Shown here one piece after another: positions 26,886-35,508 of a stretch of DNA of 64,000 nt. The position numbers were made by a program, and so were the translations under genes. The stretch's first letter is position 1. Each line of letters starts with the position of its first letter. Source of the DNA: Cryobacterium sp. HLT2-28 (GTDB taxonomy: Bacteria; Actinomycetota; Actinomycetes; Actinomycetales; Microbacteriaceae); assembly GCF_004402495.1 (NCBI RefSeq), contig NZ_SOFH01000018.1:124001-188000 (forward strand). Reading direction: 5' to 3'. Under the pieces are notes generated by a model. The model had not been told where the DNA came from, made no database searches, and worked only from the letters and a program-made list of their open reading frames with translations.

Positions 26886-27785
26886 GTGAAAAAGAAACTT
26901 CTGGCCGCCCTCGCGGTCCTTCCGCTCGTCGCCCTGCTCGCCGGCTGCTCAGGCGGCGCAGCGGACGCGTCCGGCTCCGCGGCATCCGGTGACGACAAGG
27001 TCGTGAAGATCGGCGTCGTCGGGGCCAGCGACCCGTACTGGGCCGTGTACACCAAGGCCGCCGCGGCCGAGGGGATCACGGTCGAGGTCGTGGACTTCGC
27101 CGTGTTTGAGCAGCCCAACCCGGCGCTCTCCGCCGGCGAACTCGACCTCAACCAGTTCCAGCACATCGTCTACCTGGCCGACTACAACGTGTCCAGCAAG
27201 CAGGACCTCGTGCCGATCGGCGCCACCGCGATCTACCCGCTCGGCCTCTACTCGACCAAGCACAAGAAGGTCAGCGAGATCAAGAAGGGCGACACCATCG
27301 CCGTGCCGAACGACGCGAGCAACCTGGCCCGCGCCCTGCTCGTGCTGCAGTCGGCCAAGCTCGTGACGCTGAAGGACGGCGGCACGATCTTCTCCACCCT
27401 CGACGACATCGACACCGGCAAGTCCAAGGTCACCGTCACCGCGCTCGAGGCCTCGCTCACCGCGACCTCCCTGCCCGACGTGGACGGGGCGGTCATCAAC
27501 AACGACTTCGTCGAGAAGGCCGGCCTCAAGTTCAGCGACGCCCTCGCCCAGGACGACCCGGCCGACCCGAACTCGCTGCCGTACGTGAACGTCTTCGCGG
27601 CCCGCGCCGAGGACAAGGACAACCCGACCTACCAGAAGCTCGTCAAGATCTACCAGACCACCAAGGCCGTGCAGGATGGCGTGCTCGAGGTGTCCGGCGG
27701 TTCGGCCGAACTCGTGCAGACCCCGGTCGCCGACCTCGTCTCCTCCCTCGCCAAGGTCGAGAAGGACACCAAGGCTCAGAAGTAG
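26886..27785 (+). CDS. metQ: Methionine ABC transporter substrate-binding lipoprotein
   Basis: 299 residues from GTG at 26886, preceded by AAAAGGGGAA. Lipoprotein signal MKKKLLAALAVLPLVALLAGC (lipid-modified Cys21). The NlpA/MetQ domain has KIGVVGASDPYWAVYTKAA, the aromatic pocket segment FEQPNPALSAGELDLNQFQH and IAVPNDASNLARALLVLQ. It captures methionine outside the membrane and passes it to MetNI, encoded directly downstream. No SAM riboswitch was recognised in the 177-bp leader. Confidence 0.93.
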   Translation: MKKKLLAALAVLPLVALLAGCSGGAADASGSAASGDDKVVKIGVVGASDPYWAVYTKAAAAEGITVEVVDFAVFEQPNPALSAGELDLNQFQHIVYLADYNVSSKQDLVPIGATAIYPLGLYSTKHKKVSEIKKGDTIAVPNDASNLARALLVLQSAKLVTLKDGGTIFSTLDDIDTGKSKVTVTALEASLTATSLPDVDGAVINNDFVEKAGLKFSDALAQDDPADPNSLPYVNVFAARAEDKDNPTYQKLVKIYQTTKAVQDGVLEVSGGSAELVQTPVADLVSSLAKVEKDTKAQK

Positions 27786-27843
27786 CCCGCCCGGACCCCG
27801 GTCCGGTCGAGCGCCCGTTCCCCGCACGTCAGTTAGGACTCCC

Positions 27844-28890
27844 ATGCCTGCCCCCAGCCCCGTCGTCGAGCTCCGTGACGTGAGCAAGGTGTACCCGCCC
27901 ACGGTCAAGGGGGGTGCCGAGGTCGTCGCGATCGACGGCGTGAGCCTCACCGTCGACGCCGGCGACGTCTACGGCATCATCGGGTATTCCGGTGCCGGCA
28001 AGAGCACCCTCGTGCGCCTGATCAACGCGCTCGAACGCTCGACCAGCGGGGAGATTCTCGTCAACGGGCAGGACATCGCCCGGCTCCCCGAGCGGGAACT
28101 GCGCCCGGTGCGACTCGGCATCGGGATGATCTTCCAGCAGTTCAACCTGCTCGGGTCCCGCACCGTGGCCGCGAACGTCGGCTACCCGCTCGAGGTGGCC
28201 CGTCAGCCGAAGGACACGCGCAGGGCGCGCGTCGCCGAGATGCTCGATTTCGTCGGCCTCAGCGACAAGGCCCGCGCCTACCCCGACCAGCTCTCCGGCG
28301 GGCAGAAGCAGCGGGTGGGCATCGCCAGGGCCCTCGCGACCCAGCCGGGCATCCTGCTCGCCGACGAGGCCACCAGCGCGCTCGACCCGGAGACGACGCA
28401 CGAGGTGCTCGACCTGCTCGGCCGGGTGAACAAGGAGTTCGGGGTCACCATCGTCGTCATCACGCACGAGATGGATGTCATCCAGACCCTGGCGACCAAG
28501 GTCGCCGTGATGGACCAGGGCCGGGTGATCGAACGCGGCGACGTGTTCGACGTCTTCTCGAACCCGCAGCAGCCGGCATCCGCCCGCTTCGTCTCCACCG
28601 TTGTGAAGGGTCTTCCCTCGGCGGGGGAACTGGCGGTGCTGCGTCACCGCCACCCGGGCCGGATCGTCACGCTGGCCTTCCGCGACAGCAGCGTCGACCA
28701 GGCCAGGGTGTTCGGCGAGTTCGCTGCCGCCGGCGTCACCTTCGAGGTCGTCTACGGCGGGATCAACGAGATCCAGGGCCGCTCCTTCGGGCACCTCACC
28801 TTGGCACTGACCAGCGCCGGCGGAGATTCGAGCATCGACGCCGTGCTCGACCGGGTGCGAACGCTCACGACCGTCACGGAGGTGCGCTGA
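27844..28890 (+). CDS. metN: Methionine ABC transporter ATP-binding protein
   Basis: 348 residues from ATG at 27844. ABC ATPase with Walker A YSGAGKSTLVRLINAL, Q-loop FQQFNLLGSRTVAANV, signature LSGGQKQRVGIARALAT and Walker B ILLADEATSALDPET. The C-terminal ~75 residues (from about GKIV-type GRIVTLAFRD to LTLALTS) form the NIL domain, which in MetN binds methionine and inhibits transport when the cell is replete. It powers the MetQNI importer. Its stop overlaps the metI start by one base. Confidence 0.95.
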   Translation: MPAPSPVVELRDVSKVYPPTVKGGAEVVAIDGVSLTVDAGDVYGIIGYSGAGKSTLVRLINALERSTSGEILVNGQDIARLPERELRPVRLGIGMIFQQFNLLGSRTVAANVGYPLEVARQPKDTRRARVAEMLDFVGLSDKARAYPDQLSGGQKQRVGIARALATQPGILLADEATSALDPETTHEVLDLLGRVNKEFGVTIVVITHEMDVIQTLATKVAVMDQGRVIERGDVFDVFSNPQQPASARFVSTVVKGLPSAGELAVLRHRHPGRIVTLAFRDSSVDQARVFGEFAAAGVTFEVVYGGINEIQGRSFGHLTLALTSAGGDSSIDAVLDRVRTLTTVTEVR

Positions 28891-29549
28891 TGGATTCCCT
28901 GATCGCCCTCATGCCCGAATTCTGGAAGGCCGCGGGGGAGACCCTGTACATCGTCGGCTTCACGCTCTTCTTCGGCGGCCTCGGCGGACTGCTCGTCGGC
29001 CTCGGCCTCTACCTGACCCGGGCCGGCAGCATCCTCGCCAACAAGCCCGTCTTCGTGGTGCTCAACCTGTTCGTGAACATCGTGCGCCCGATCCCATTCA
29101 TCATCTTCCTCGCCGCGGCGCAGCCTCTGGCCCGGATGGTCGTCGGCACCGGAATCGGCAACAACGCGATCATCTTCACCATCTCGCTCGCGGCCTCCTT
29201 CGCAATGGGGCGGATCGTGGAGCAGAACCTGCTCACCGTGACGCCCGGGGTGATCGAGGCCGCCCGCAGCGTGGGGGCCGGTCCGCTCCGGATCATCTTC
29301 ACAGTGCTGCTGCCGGAGGCGCTCGGCCCGCTCATCCTCGGCTACACCTTCATCTTCGTCGCCCTGGTCGACATGTCCGCGGTCGCCGGCTACGTCGGCG
29401 GCGGCGGCCTCGGAAACTTCGCCCTGCTCTACGGCTACCGCCAGTTCAACCCGGTCGTCACCTGGGCGGCGGTGCTGCTGATCATCGTGCTCGTGCAACT
29501 CGTGCAGTTCCTGGGCAACTGGCTGGCCCGGAGGGCCTTCCGCCGCTGA
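28890..29549 (+). CDS. metI: Methionine ABC transporter permease
   Basis: 219 residues with five membrane helices, the usual size for MetI. The cytoplasmic EAA loop that docks on MetN is seen as VIEAARSVGAGPLRIIFTVLLPEA. ATG at 28890 shares its A with the metN stop codon. It completes the metQNI operon, which ends here: the next 187 bp contain no gene, only a short GC-rich inverted repeat near 29681. Confidence 0.95.
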   Translation: MDSLIALMPEFWKAAGETLYIVGFTLFFGGLGGLLVGLGLYLTRAGSILANKPVFVVLNLFVNIVRPIPFIIFLAAAQPLARMVVGTGIGNNAIIFTISLAASFAMGRIVEQNLLTVTPGVIEAARSVGAGPLRIIFTVLLPEALGPLILGYTFIFVALVDMSAVAGYVGGGGLGNFALLYGYRQFNPVVTWAAVLLIIVLVQLVQFLGNWLARRAFRR

Positions 29550-29736
29550 CGCCCGCGACACCCGAACGAGGGGAGAGCGCCACGGACTGTTCCCTGCCCG
29601 GACCACCCTTGTTCACCTCCGCGTCACACGCGTCACCCAGGCCAGACACCCACCGGCTGGACAGTTCTCGCGGGGCAGAACGCCGACCCGTCGGCGCTGC
29701 CCCGTCTCCATTTGTCTTCATGCCCTGGGAGTCATC

Positions 29737-30276
29737 GTGTCACCGAGCCCGCTCATCGTGTTTTCAGCCTTCGAATCCACCGCCGACCCCCGGCTGCAGG
29801 GCTGGGTGACCTTCCGCCAGAGTGTCCAGACGGGGTCGTTCGCGACGGCGACCGCGCCGGAAGCCCCGGCCCGGCCTCGGGCACGGGCCCCCGGCGTTCC
29901 GACAGGCCACTCCGGGATCTGGCGCCTGCTCGCACCGAACAGCCGCGAATTGGGACGCAGCTCGTCCGTGTACGGTTCGTTCTCGGGCGCGCGCGCACAC
30001 GTGCTGGAGCTCAAAACCGTGGTGGAGGACATGGTCGCGACGACGGTGACCGGACCGGTCGCCGGCACCCACGGCTGGATGATCGCGGTCGGCGGGGTCG
30101 TCGTCATGACGTCCGGGCGCTGGTACGGGGCCGGGTCCTCCAGCCGGGAGGCGGCATTCGGAACGATCGAAGCGTTCCGGAAGGCCGTGGTCGCGGAGGA
30201 TGCGCGGTACAGCCCCGGCCCAGGGCGACGCGGAAATATGGTGCTCACTGAGGAGGAAAGAGCGTCGCTGTGGTGA
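29737..30276 (+). CDS. Hypothetical protein, possibly YegP/DUF1508-like
   Basis: 179 residues from GTG at 29737 with GGGAG before it. No membrane segment or signal. The sequence SGIWRLLAPNSRELGRSS, and further on HGWMIAVGGVVVMTSGRWY followed by EAAFGTIEAFRKAV, faintly resembles the repeated strand-strand-helix of DUF1508/YegP proteins, but this is a weak impression. It is separated by about 60 bp from a lytic transglycosylase and then a PASTA kinase on the same strand, so a role in cell-envelope regulation is conceivable. Function unknown. Confidence 0.55.
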   Translation: MSPSPLIVFSAFESTADPRLQGWVTFRQSVQTGSFATATAPEAPARPRARAPGVPTGHSGIWRLLAPNSRELGRSSSVYGSFSGARAHVLELKTVVEDMVATTVTGPVAGTHGWMIAVGGVVVMTSGRWYGAGSSSREAAFGTIEAFRKAVVAEDARYSPGPGRRGNMVLTEEERASLW

Positions 30277-30336
30277 GGGATGCCGCGGTGACTGCGAGCG
30301 CGGCCCCGCCGGCCGCCGGTCGGAAGCGTGCACGGC

Positions 30337-31134
30337 ATGCGTGAGCGGCTCGGCGTCTGGGCCTGCGCCCTCTCCATCCTCGCCGTCGGTGGCTGGATGA
30401 TGGTCGGCGCACACACGCCGGAACCGTCCCCGTTCACCGTCGCTGTCGCAGCGGCGTTACCCGCCGCCGTGATCGTGCCCGGCACCGCACGGCCGGACGT
30501 GGTATCCCCGGCCGCCGATGGGCTCCAGCCTGCCGCCGCGGGCAGCGCGCCCGTTTCCCTGGAGACCGGCAACGCCGGTCTCGTCTCACCCGAGTGGGTC
30601 CGGGATACCGCCGCGGCGACCCTGATCCCCGAGCGGGCACTGCTCGGTTACGCCGGCGCAGCCCTCCGCATCGCGGCCGAAGTACCGTCGTGCCGGCTCG
30701 GCTGGACCACCCTGGCCGCCCTCGGCTCAATCGAATCCGGCCATGGCACGAACGCCGGATCCGCGCTCGCCGCCGACGGGGTGGACAGACCCGCAGTCTT
30801 CGGCCCGCTCCTCGACGGCGCAAGCTACGACGCCGTTGCCGACACCGACGGCGGCACCTGGGACGCCGCCGCCAACGCCGACCGGGCCGTCGGACCGCTG
30901 CAATTCATCCCCTCAACCTGGCGGGCGTGGGGCGCCGACGGCAACGGCGACGAGGTGACGGACCCCCAGCAGATCGACGACGCGGCCCTCGCCGCCGGGC
31001 ACTACCTCTGCCACTACGGTGACCTGTCGCAGCCCGTCGACTGGCGCGCGGCCGTCTTCGCCTACAACCACGTCGACTCGTATGTCGACAGTGTCGCGGC
31101 AGCCGCGAACGCCTACGCAGCGCAGGCACGGTGA
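30337..31134 (+). CDS. Lytic transglycosylase, MltB/SLT-like, membrane-anchored or secreted
   Basis: 265 residues from ATG at 30337 (GTG at 30328 is possible). An N-terminal hydrophobic segment (LGVWACALSILAVGGWMMVG) anchors or exports it. The catalytic domain has LGSIESGHGTNAGS with the catalytic Glu, AVGPLQFIPSTWRAWGADGN, and AYNHVDSYVDSVAAAANAY, all typical of the transglycosylase family seen across actinobacteria. It cleaves peptidoglycan glycan strands to 1,6-anhydro products. The PASTA kinase gene begins 13 bp after its stop, suggesting a coupled wall-remodelling and sensing function. Confidence 0.85.
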   Translation: MRERLGVWACALSILAVGGWMMVGAHTPEPSPFTVAVAAALPAAVIVPGTARPDVVSPAADGLQPAAAGSAPVSLETGNAGLVSPEWVRDTAAATLIPERALLGYAGAALRIAAEVPSCRLGWTTLAALGSIESGHGTNAGSALAADGVDRPAVFGPLLDGASYDAVADTDGGTWDAAANADRAVGPLQFIPSTWRAWGADGNGDEVTDPQQIDDAALAAGHYLCHYGDLSQPVDWRAAVFAYNHVDSYVDSVAAAANAYAAQAR

Positions 31135-31147
31135 GGAGGTGCCCGGC

Positions 31148-32962
31148 ATGGCGTACGGACTGATCTCAGGACGCTTCCGCCTCGGCGAGCTGCTCGGAAC
31201 CGGCGGCTCGGCCTCCGTGTTCGCGGCCGTCGACACAGAGAACGAATTCGGACGTCCGGTCGCCCTCAAGATCCTGCACCCGCACCTCTCCAGGGCCGCG
31301 TTGAGCAGGGAAGCGTTCTTCGCCGAGGCCACGGCGGCCGCGGTGCTGAGGCATCCGAACATCGTCGCGGTGCACGGCGTCGGCGTTCACGACCCTGACC
31401 GGGAACCGCTGGCCTGGATCGCGCTCGACCTCGCGCCGGGGGTGAGCCTGGCCGAACACGTCGAAAAATGGGGAGCGCTGCCCGTCCCCGACGCGCTCAC
31501 CGTCGCGGCGGGAGTGCTCGCGGCGCTCGAGGCCGCGCACCTGGCGGGACTCATCCACCGGGACATCTCGCCCGCCAACATCATGATCGACCCTCAACAC
31601 GACGGCACCCTGACAACGGCCGGCGTACTCCTGCTCGACTTCGGGCTCGCGGATGCCGCGGGCCGGCCTGCGCTTGGCGCGGATGTCGTGCGTACCCCCG
31701 CATCCGTGCGGGCGGTGCGCGGCGGTCCCCTGGCCGTGCTCGGAAGCGCCCACTACCTCGCTCCGGAGCAGGCCAGGGGAGAGAACGTCGACGAGCGAGG
31801 CGATGTCTATCAGCTCGGCGGCGTGCTGCACTTCGCCCTGACTGCCAGGCCACCGTTCCTGCGGGAGTCGACCGCGGCCGTGTTGCGCGCCCACCTGGAC
31901 GCCCCGCCACCCGTGATGTCGGTGCTCCGGTCCGGCATCCCGCGGGGCGTGGACCGGATCGTCGTGCGGGCCATGCTCAAGGACCCGGCCGCCCGGTTCC
32001 AGTCCGCCGCGGAGATGGGAGCGGCTGTCGCCGAGCAACGCTCGGAGAGCGACGGGCGCGGTGGCCGGCAGCGCCTGGGCGACCCGACCCGCACGACAGC
32101 ATTCTCCACGAACAACACGACCGCCTTCGCCACCACGGATTCCGTCTCCGGGAACGACCTCACCCGCACCACCGTGCTCGTCCCTCCGGCGGCAGCGCCC
32201 GGACCGCCCCAACCGCCCACGACCCTGCGGCCGACCACGATGCCGGCCGGGGCGCGTCGAACCGCGGCCCGTGCGCCCGGCGCCCAGGGCAGGGCCGGGC
32301 GGTCACGGGCCGGCAGTTTGGTGGCCGGGCTCATCGTCGCCGGCATCATCGCACTCGCGTGGGCCAACGCGTCCGACGACACCGCGCGATCGTCCGTCGC
32401 CGTGACCAGCACCCCGTCGGCAACGGCGACCCCGGTGGCAACCACGACCGCTCCGGCCACCCTCGCGCCCCGCGCATCCGTGCGGGTACCCGAACTCACC
32501 TCCATGTCGCTCGCCGAGGCCCGGGCGGCCCTCGCGGGGTCCGGCCTCGAGGTGGGCCGGCTCGCGACCCAGGAATCGGTGCGCGCCGGCGACACGGTGC
32601 TTGGAGTCACTCCGGTACCGGGCTCGCGGGTGTCGCCCGGGGCGTCCGTCGACCTCGTCGTCGCCTCGGGGTCGAACGCCGTCCCGGAGGTGTCCGGAAT
32701 GACATCGGGCGAGGCGATCGCAGCCATCCAGAGCGCGGGCTTCGTGACCCTGACCGAATCGCGCAGCGACGCCGCGAGGGTGCCCGGCACGGTGCTGGGC
32801 AGCGCGCCCGGCGCGGGAACCGTGTTGCGGCTCCGCACCGCCGTCACCGTGACCGTGGCGGCGGCGCCCACGCCGAACCCGGCACCGTCGACCTCCTCCC
32901 CGGCCCCGACGAGCGACCCCACGAGTACGCCGTCGACACCTCCGGCCAGCCCCGCGCCGTAG
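31148..32962 (+). CDS. PASTA-domain Ser/Thr protein kinase (PknB-like)
   Basis: 604 residues from ATG at 31148 with GAGGAGG before it. Kinase domain: glycine loop LGTGGSASVFAAVD, catalytic Lys in VALKIL, HRDISPANIM (about residue 137) and LLDFGLAD (about 162), APEQARGE. A Thr-rich linker precedes one membrane helix (LVAGLIVAGIIALAW, about 391-406). The outer part has two PASTA repeats, beginning VPELTSMSLAEARAAL and VPEVSGMTSGEAIAAI, then a Pro/Ser/Thr tail likely to be O-mannosylated. PASTA kinases sense muropeptides or lipid II. Only two repeats are present, fewer than in canonical PknB. It directly precedes the Pst/WxL locus. Confidence 0.93.
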   Translation: MAYGLISGRFRLGELLGTGGSASVFAAVDTENEFGRPVALKILHPHLSRAALSREAFFAEATAAAVLRHPNIVAVHGVGVHDPDREPLAWIALDLAPGVSLAEHVEKWGALPVPDALTVAAGVLAALEAAHLAGLIHRDISPANIMIDPQHDGTLTTAGVLLLDFGLADAAGRPALGADVVRTPASVRAVRGGPLAVLGSAHYLAPEQARGENVDERGDVYQLGGVLHFALTARPPFLRESTAAVLRAHLDAPPPVMSVLRSGIPRGVDRIVVRAMLKDPAARFQSAAEMGAAVAEQRSESDGRGGRQRLGDPTRTTAFSTNNTTAFATTDSVSGNDLTRTTVLVPPAAAPGPPQPPTTLRPTTMPAGARRTAARAPGAQGRAGRSRAGSLVAGLIVAGIIALAWANASDDTARSSVAVTSTPSATATPVATTTAPATLAPRASVRVPELTSMSLAEARAALAGSGLEVGRLATQESVRAGDTVLGVTPVPGSRVSPGASVDLVVASGSNAVPEVSGMTSGEAIAAIQSAGFVTLTESRSDAARVPGTVLGSAPGAGTVLRLRTAVTVTVAAAPTPNPAPSTSSPAPTSDPTSTPSTPPASPAP

Positions 32963-33026
32963 GGCTGAAAGCGCCGCCAAGACAACACACGGTGTCCACG
33001 TCTCGGTGGCGAAACCGACGCCCAAT

Positions 33027-33058
33027 GTTCACCCGCGGACCCAACCATGTCATTCGGA
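33027..33058 (+). promoter_or_regulatory. Candidate PHO-box-like repeats upstream of pstC
   Basis: GTTCACCCGCG at 33027-33037 fits the 11-nt PHO-box unit described for Streptomyces PhoP at every position. A weaker copy, TGTCATTCGGA, lies at 33048-33058. The spacing (21 nt) is close to, but not exactly, two units, and the intervening unit is poor. It suggests phosphate control of the locus; weak evidence on its own. Confidence 0.35.
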
Positions 33059-33110
33059 CGCGATGCCCTAGCTCACGTTCTTCCCGCATCGAGTCTGCCC
33101 GAGGACAACC

Positions 33111-34154
33111 ATGTCAATCACGACCCTGCCTTCACCGCGCCCGGGGATCTCCCCGGACGGCGTGGAGGCACCCGCCGACCAGGACGCCCCGCGGCGATCC
33201 CTGGATTCGCGGCCGTCGGGCTCGGACACCGTCTTCCGCTCGGTCGCCTTCGGCTCCGGCGCGATCACTGTGGCCATCATGCTCGCCGTCGGGGTCTTCC
33301 TCTCGATCCGGGCCTCCGATGCCCTCGGCGTCGCCGGCCTCTCCTTCCTGACCGAGCAGGAATGGTCGCCGGAGAGCAAAACCTTCGGCATCGCCTCAGT
33401 GCTGTTCGGCACGATCACGATCGCGCTGATCGCCATGTGCGTGGCGGTGCCGCTCGCCCTCGGCACGGCGCTGCTCATCTCCGAGGTGGCGGTGGGCAGG
33501 ATGCGCGCCACGCTGGTCACCCTCGTGGACCTCATGGCCGCGGTGCCGAGCGTCGTCTTCGGCCTGTGGGGAGTCTTCTTCCTCCAGGCGAACGTCATCC
33601 CGGTCGCCACCTGGATCTCGACCTACTTCGGCTGGATCCCGTTCTTCCGGGTCACGGATGCCACCGGCAACGCCCTCACCGAAGCCAGCGCTTTCACGTC
33701 GTCGGCCTTCATCGCCGGCATCGTCGTCGGCCTCATGGTCGTCCCCACCCAGACCTCGGTGATGAGGGAGGCCTTCTCCCAGGCGCCCGTCGGGGAACGG
33801 GAGGCTGCGTTCGCCCTGGGGTCGACCCGCTGGGGGATGATCCGGGCCGTCGTGCTCCCGTTCGGCCGCGGCGGCATCATTGGCGGCACCATGCTCGGCC
33901 TTGGCCGCGCACTCGGAGAGACCATCGCGGTGTACATGATCATCTCGCCGATCTTCACCATCAACTGGGAGGTGCTCAAGACGGGCACGAACTCGGTGTC
34001 GGCCCTGATCGCCCTGCGCTACGGCGAGTCCAGCGCCTTCGGGCTGTCGGCTCTCATGGCCGCCGGGCTCGTGCTCTTCCTGATCACCCTGGTGATCAAC
34101 TTCTCCGCGTCGTCGATCGTCGCCCGATCCCGCTCCGGGGCAGAGAGCAGCTGA
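33111..34154 (+). CDS. pstC: Pst-type phosphate ABC transporter permease
   Basis: 347 residues with a Pro/Asp-rich cytosolic N-terminus of about 45 residues and six predicted membrane helices. PstC features: LSFLTEQEWSPESKTFGIAS, MAAVPSVVFGLWGVFFL and the EAA loop EREAAFALGSTRWGMIRAVV. It should form the transmembrane channel with PstA. It heads a ten-gene same-strand locus that ends with pstB and contains surface proteins. A candidate PHO box lies in the 148 bp upstream. Phosphate is the expected substrate, but a related oxyanion cannot be excluded. Confidence 0.92.
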   Translation: MSITTLPSPRPGISPDGVEAPADQDAPRRSLDSRPSGSDTVFRSVAFGSGAITVAIMLAVGVFLSIRASDALGVAGLSFLTEQEWSPESKTFGIASVLFGTITIALIAMCVAVPLALGTALLISEVAVGRMRATLVTLVDLMAAVPSVVFGLWGVFFLQANVIPVATWISTYFGWIPFFRVTDATGNALTEASAFTSSAFIAGIVVGLMVVPTQTSVMREAFSQAPVGEREAAFALGSTRWGMIRAVVLPFGRGGIIGGTMLGLGRALGETIAVYMIISPIFTINWEVLKTGTNSVSALIALRYGESSAFGLSALMAAGLVLFLITLVINFSASSIVARSRSGAESS

Positions 34155-34155
34155 C

Positions 34156-35508
34156 ATGACGCTGACCATGACACCAACGGTCGATGCCGGCGGCCCTGCC
34201 ACGGACATCCGCCGGGCCGACCCCACCGGTGGGGAACCGGACCCCCGGGCCTCGGCCCAGACCACCCGGATCCACTCCGTTGAGGGCGTCGAGGTCGGCC
34301 CGCGGCGCCGGGTACGCTCGGCACGCCTCGACGACCGGTTCAATGTGCTGGGCGCGGCCGCCGCCGGAATCGCCGTCGCCGTGCTCCTCTTCGGATGGTT
34401 CACCCCGCTCTCCGGCGGGGTCGGCTGGGTGCTCGTCGCCTTCGTCGCGTTCCTCGGCTTCTACGCCCTGCTGGTGAGCCTCAGCTCGGACTGGCAGGAG
34501 GTGAAGGACCGGGTGATGGCGGTCATGCTCACGAGCGCCGGGGTCATCCTCTTCGGATCCCTTGTCTTCGTGGTCGCGTTCACGATCACCCGCGGCCAGG
34601 AGGCGCTGCCGCACCTCAACTTCTTCACCCAGAGCATGGAACTGGCCGGCCCGCTCGACGGCCTGGACCTGGGCGGTATCGCGCACGCCATCCTCGGGAC
34701 CCTGATGCAGATCACCATGGCACTCATCGTCACGGTCCCGCTCGGTATCGTCACGGCGCTCTTCCTCAACGAGGTCGGCGGTCCGTTCGCCCGTTTTGTG
34801 CGCACCATCTCGGATGCGATGACCGCGCTGCCCTCGATCGTCGCCGGCCTCTTCGTCTACTCCGCGATCATCGTGCTGATCACCCACCAGCGCTCGGGTT
34901 TCGCCGCATCCATGGCGATCACAGTGATGATGCTCCCCATCGTTATCCGGGCGTCCGACATCGTGCTCCGGCTGGTTCCCGGCAACCTGCGCGAGGCGGC
35001 ATATGCCCTCGGCTCGACCAGGTGGCGCACCGTCTGGCACGTGGTGCTGCCGACGGCCCGGCCAGGCCTGGCCACGGCCGTCATCCTCGGCACCGCACGA
35101 GGCATCGGGGAGACGAGCCCGGTGCTGCTCACCTCGGGCGTGACCGCAGTGGTCAACCTCAACCCCTTCGAGGGACCGATGATCTCCCTGCCCCTCCAGG
35201 TCTTCGACTTCGTCAAGTCGCCGGAGCCCACAATGATCGCGCGAGGGTTCGGCGCGGCGGCCGTTCTCCTTCTCCTGGTCCTCGCCCTGTTCTACATCGC
35301 GCGGGTGATCGGCGGTCGCGGCCCAGGCGAGCTCAGTCGCCGCCAGCAGTTGCGGGTCATCGCCGCGTCGGCGCGGGACCACCAGCGCATCACGGTCCGC
35401 AGCGCGCGTGGCCGGGCCGCCGGGCCGCCGGAATCCTCGTCCCCCCTCGCCTCACCGCCAGCCGCCTCATCCCCGAGCGCATCCGCACAGAAGGAGACGT
35501 CGTCGTGA
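34156..35508 (+). CDS. pstA: Pst-type phosphate ABC transporter permease, enlarged
   Basis: 450 residues, about 150 longer than usual PstA. It starts one base after the pstC stop. A disordered N-terminus and an extra pair of membrane helices (LGAAAAGIAVAVLLFGWF, VLVAFVAFLGFYALLVSL) precede the PstA core, which shows FFTQSMELAGPLDGLDLGGI, ALPSIVAGLFVYSAIIVL and the EAA loop REAAYALGSTRWRTVWHVV. A Ser/Pro/Ala-rich C-terminal tail of about 60 residues follows. The extra helices could contact the other membrane-anchored surface proteins of the locus (inference). The stop overlaps the pstS GTG by 4 bases. Confidence 0.92.
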   Translation: MTLTMTPTVDAGGPATDIRRADPTGGEPDPRASAQTTRIHSVEGVEVGPRRRVRSARLDDRFNVLGAAAAGIAVAVLLFGWFTPLSGGVGWVLVAFVAFLGFYALLVSLSSDWQEVKDRVMAVMLTSAGVILFGSLVFVVAFTITRGQEALPHLNFFTQSMELAGPLDGLDLGGIAHAILGTLMQITMALIVTVPLGIVTALFLNEVGGPFARFVRTISDAMTALPSIVAGLFVYSAIIVLITHQRSGFAASMAITVMMLPIVIRASDIVLRLVPGNLREAAYALGSTRWRTVWHVVLPTARPGLATAVILGTARGIGETSPVLLTSGVTAVVNLNPFEGPMISLPLQVFDFVKSPEPTMIARGFGAAAVLLLLVLALFYIARVIGGRGPGELSRRQQLRVIAASARDHQRITVRSARGRAAGPPESSSPLASPPAASSPSASAQKETSS

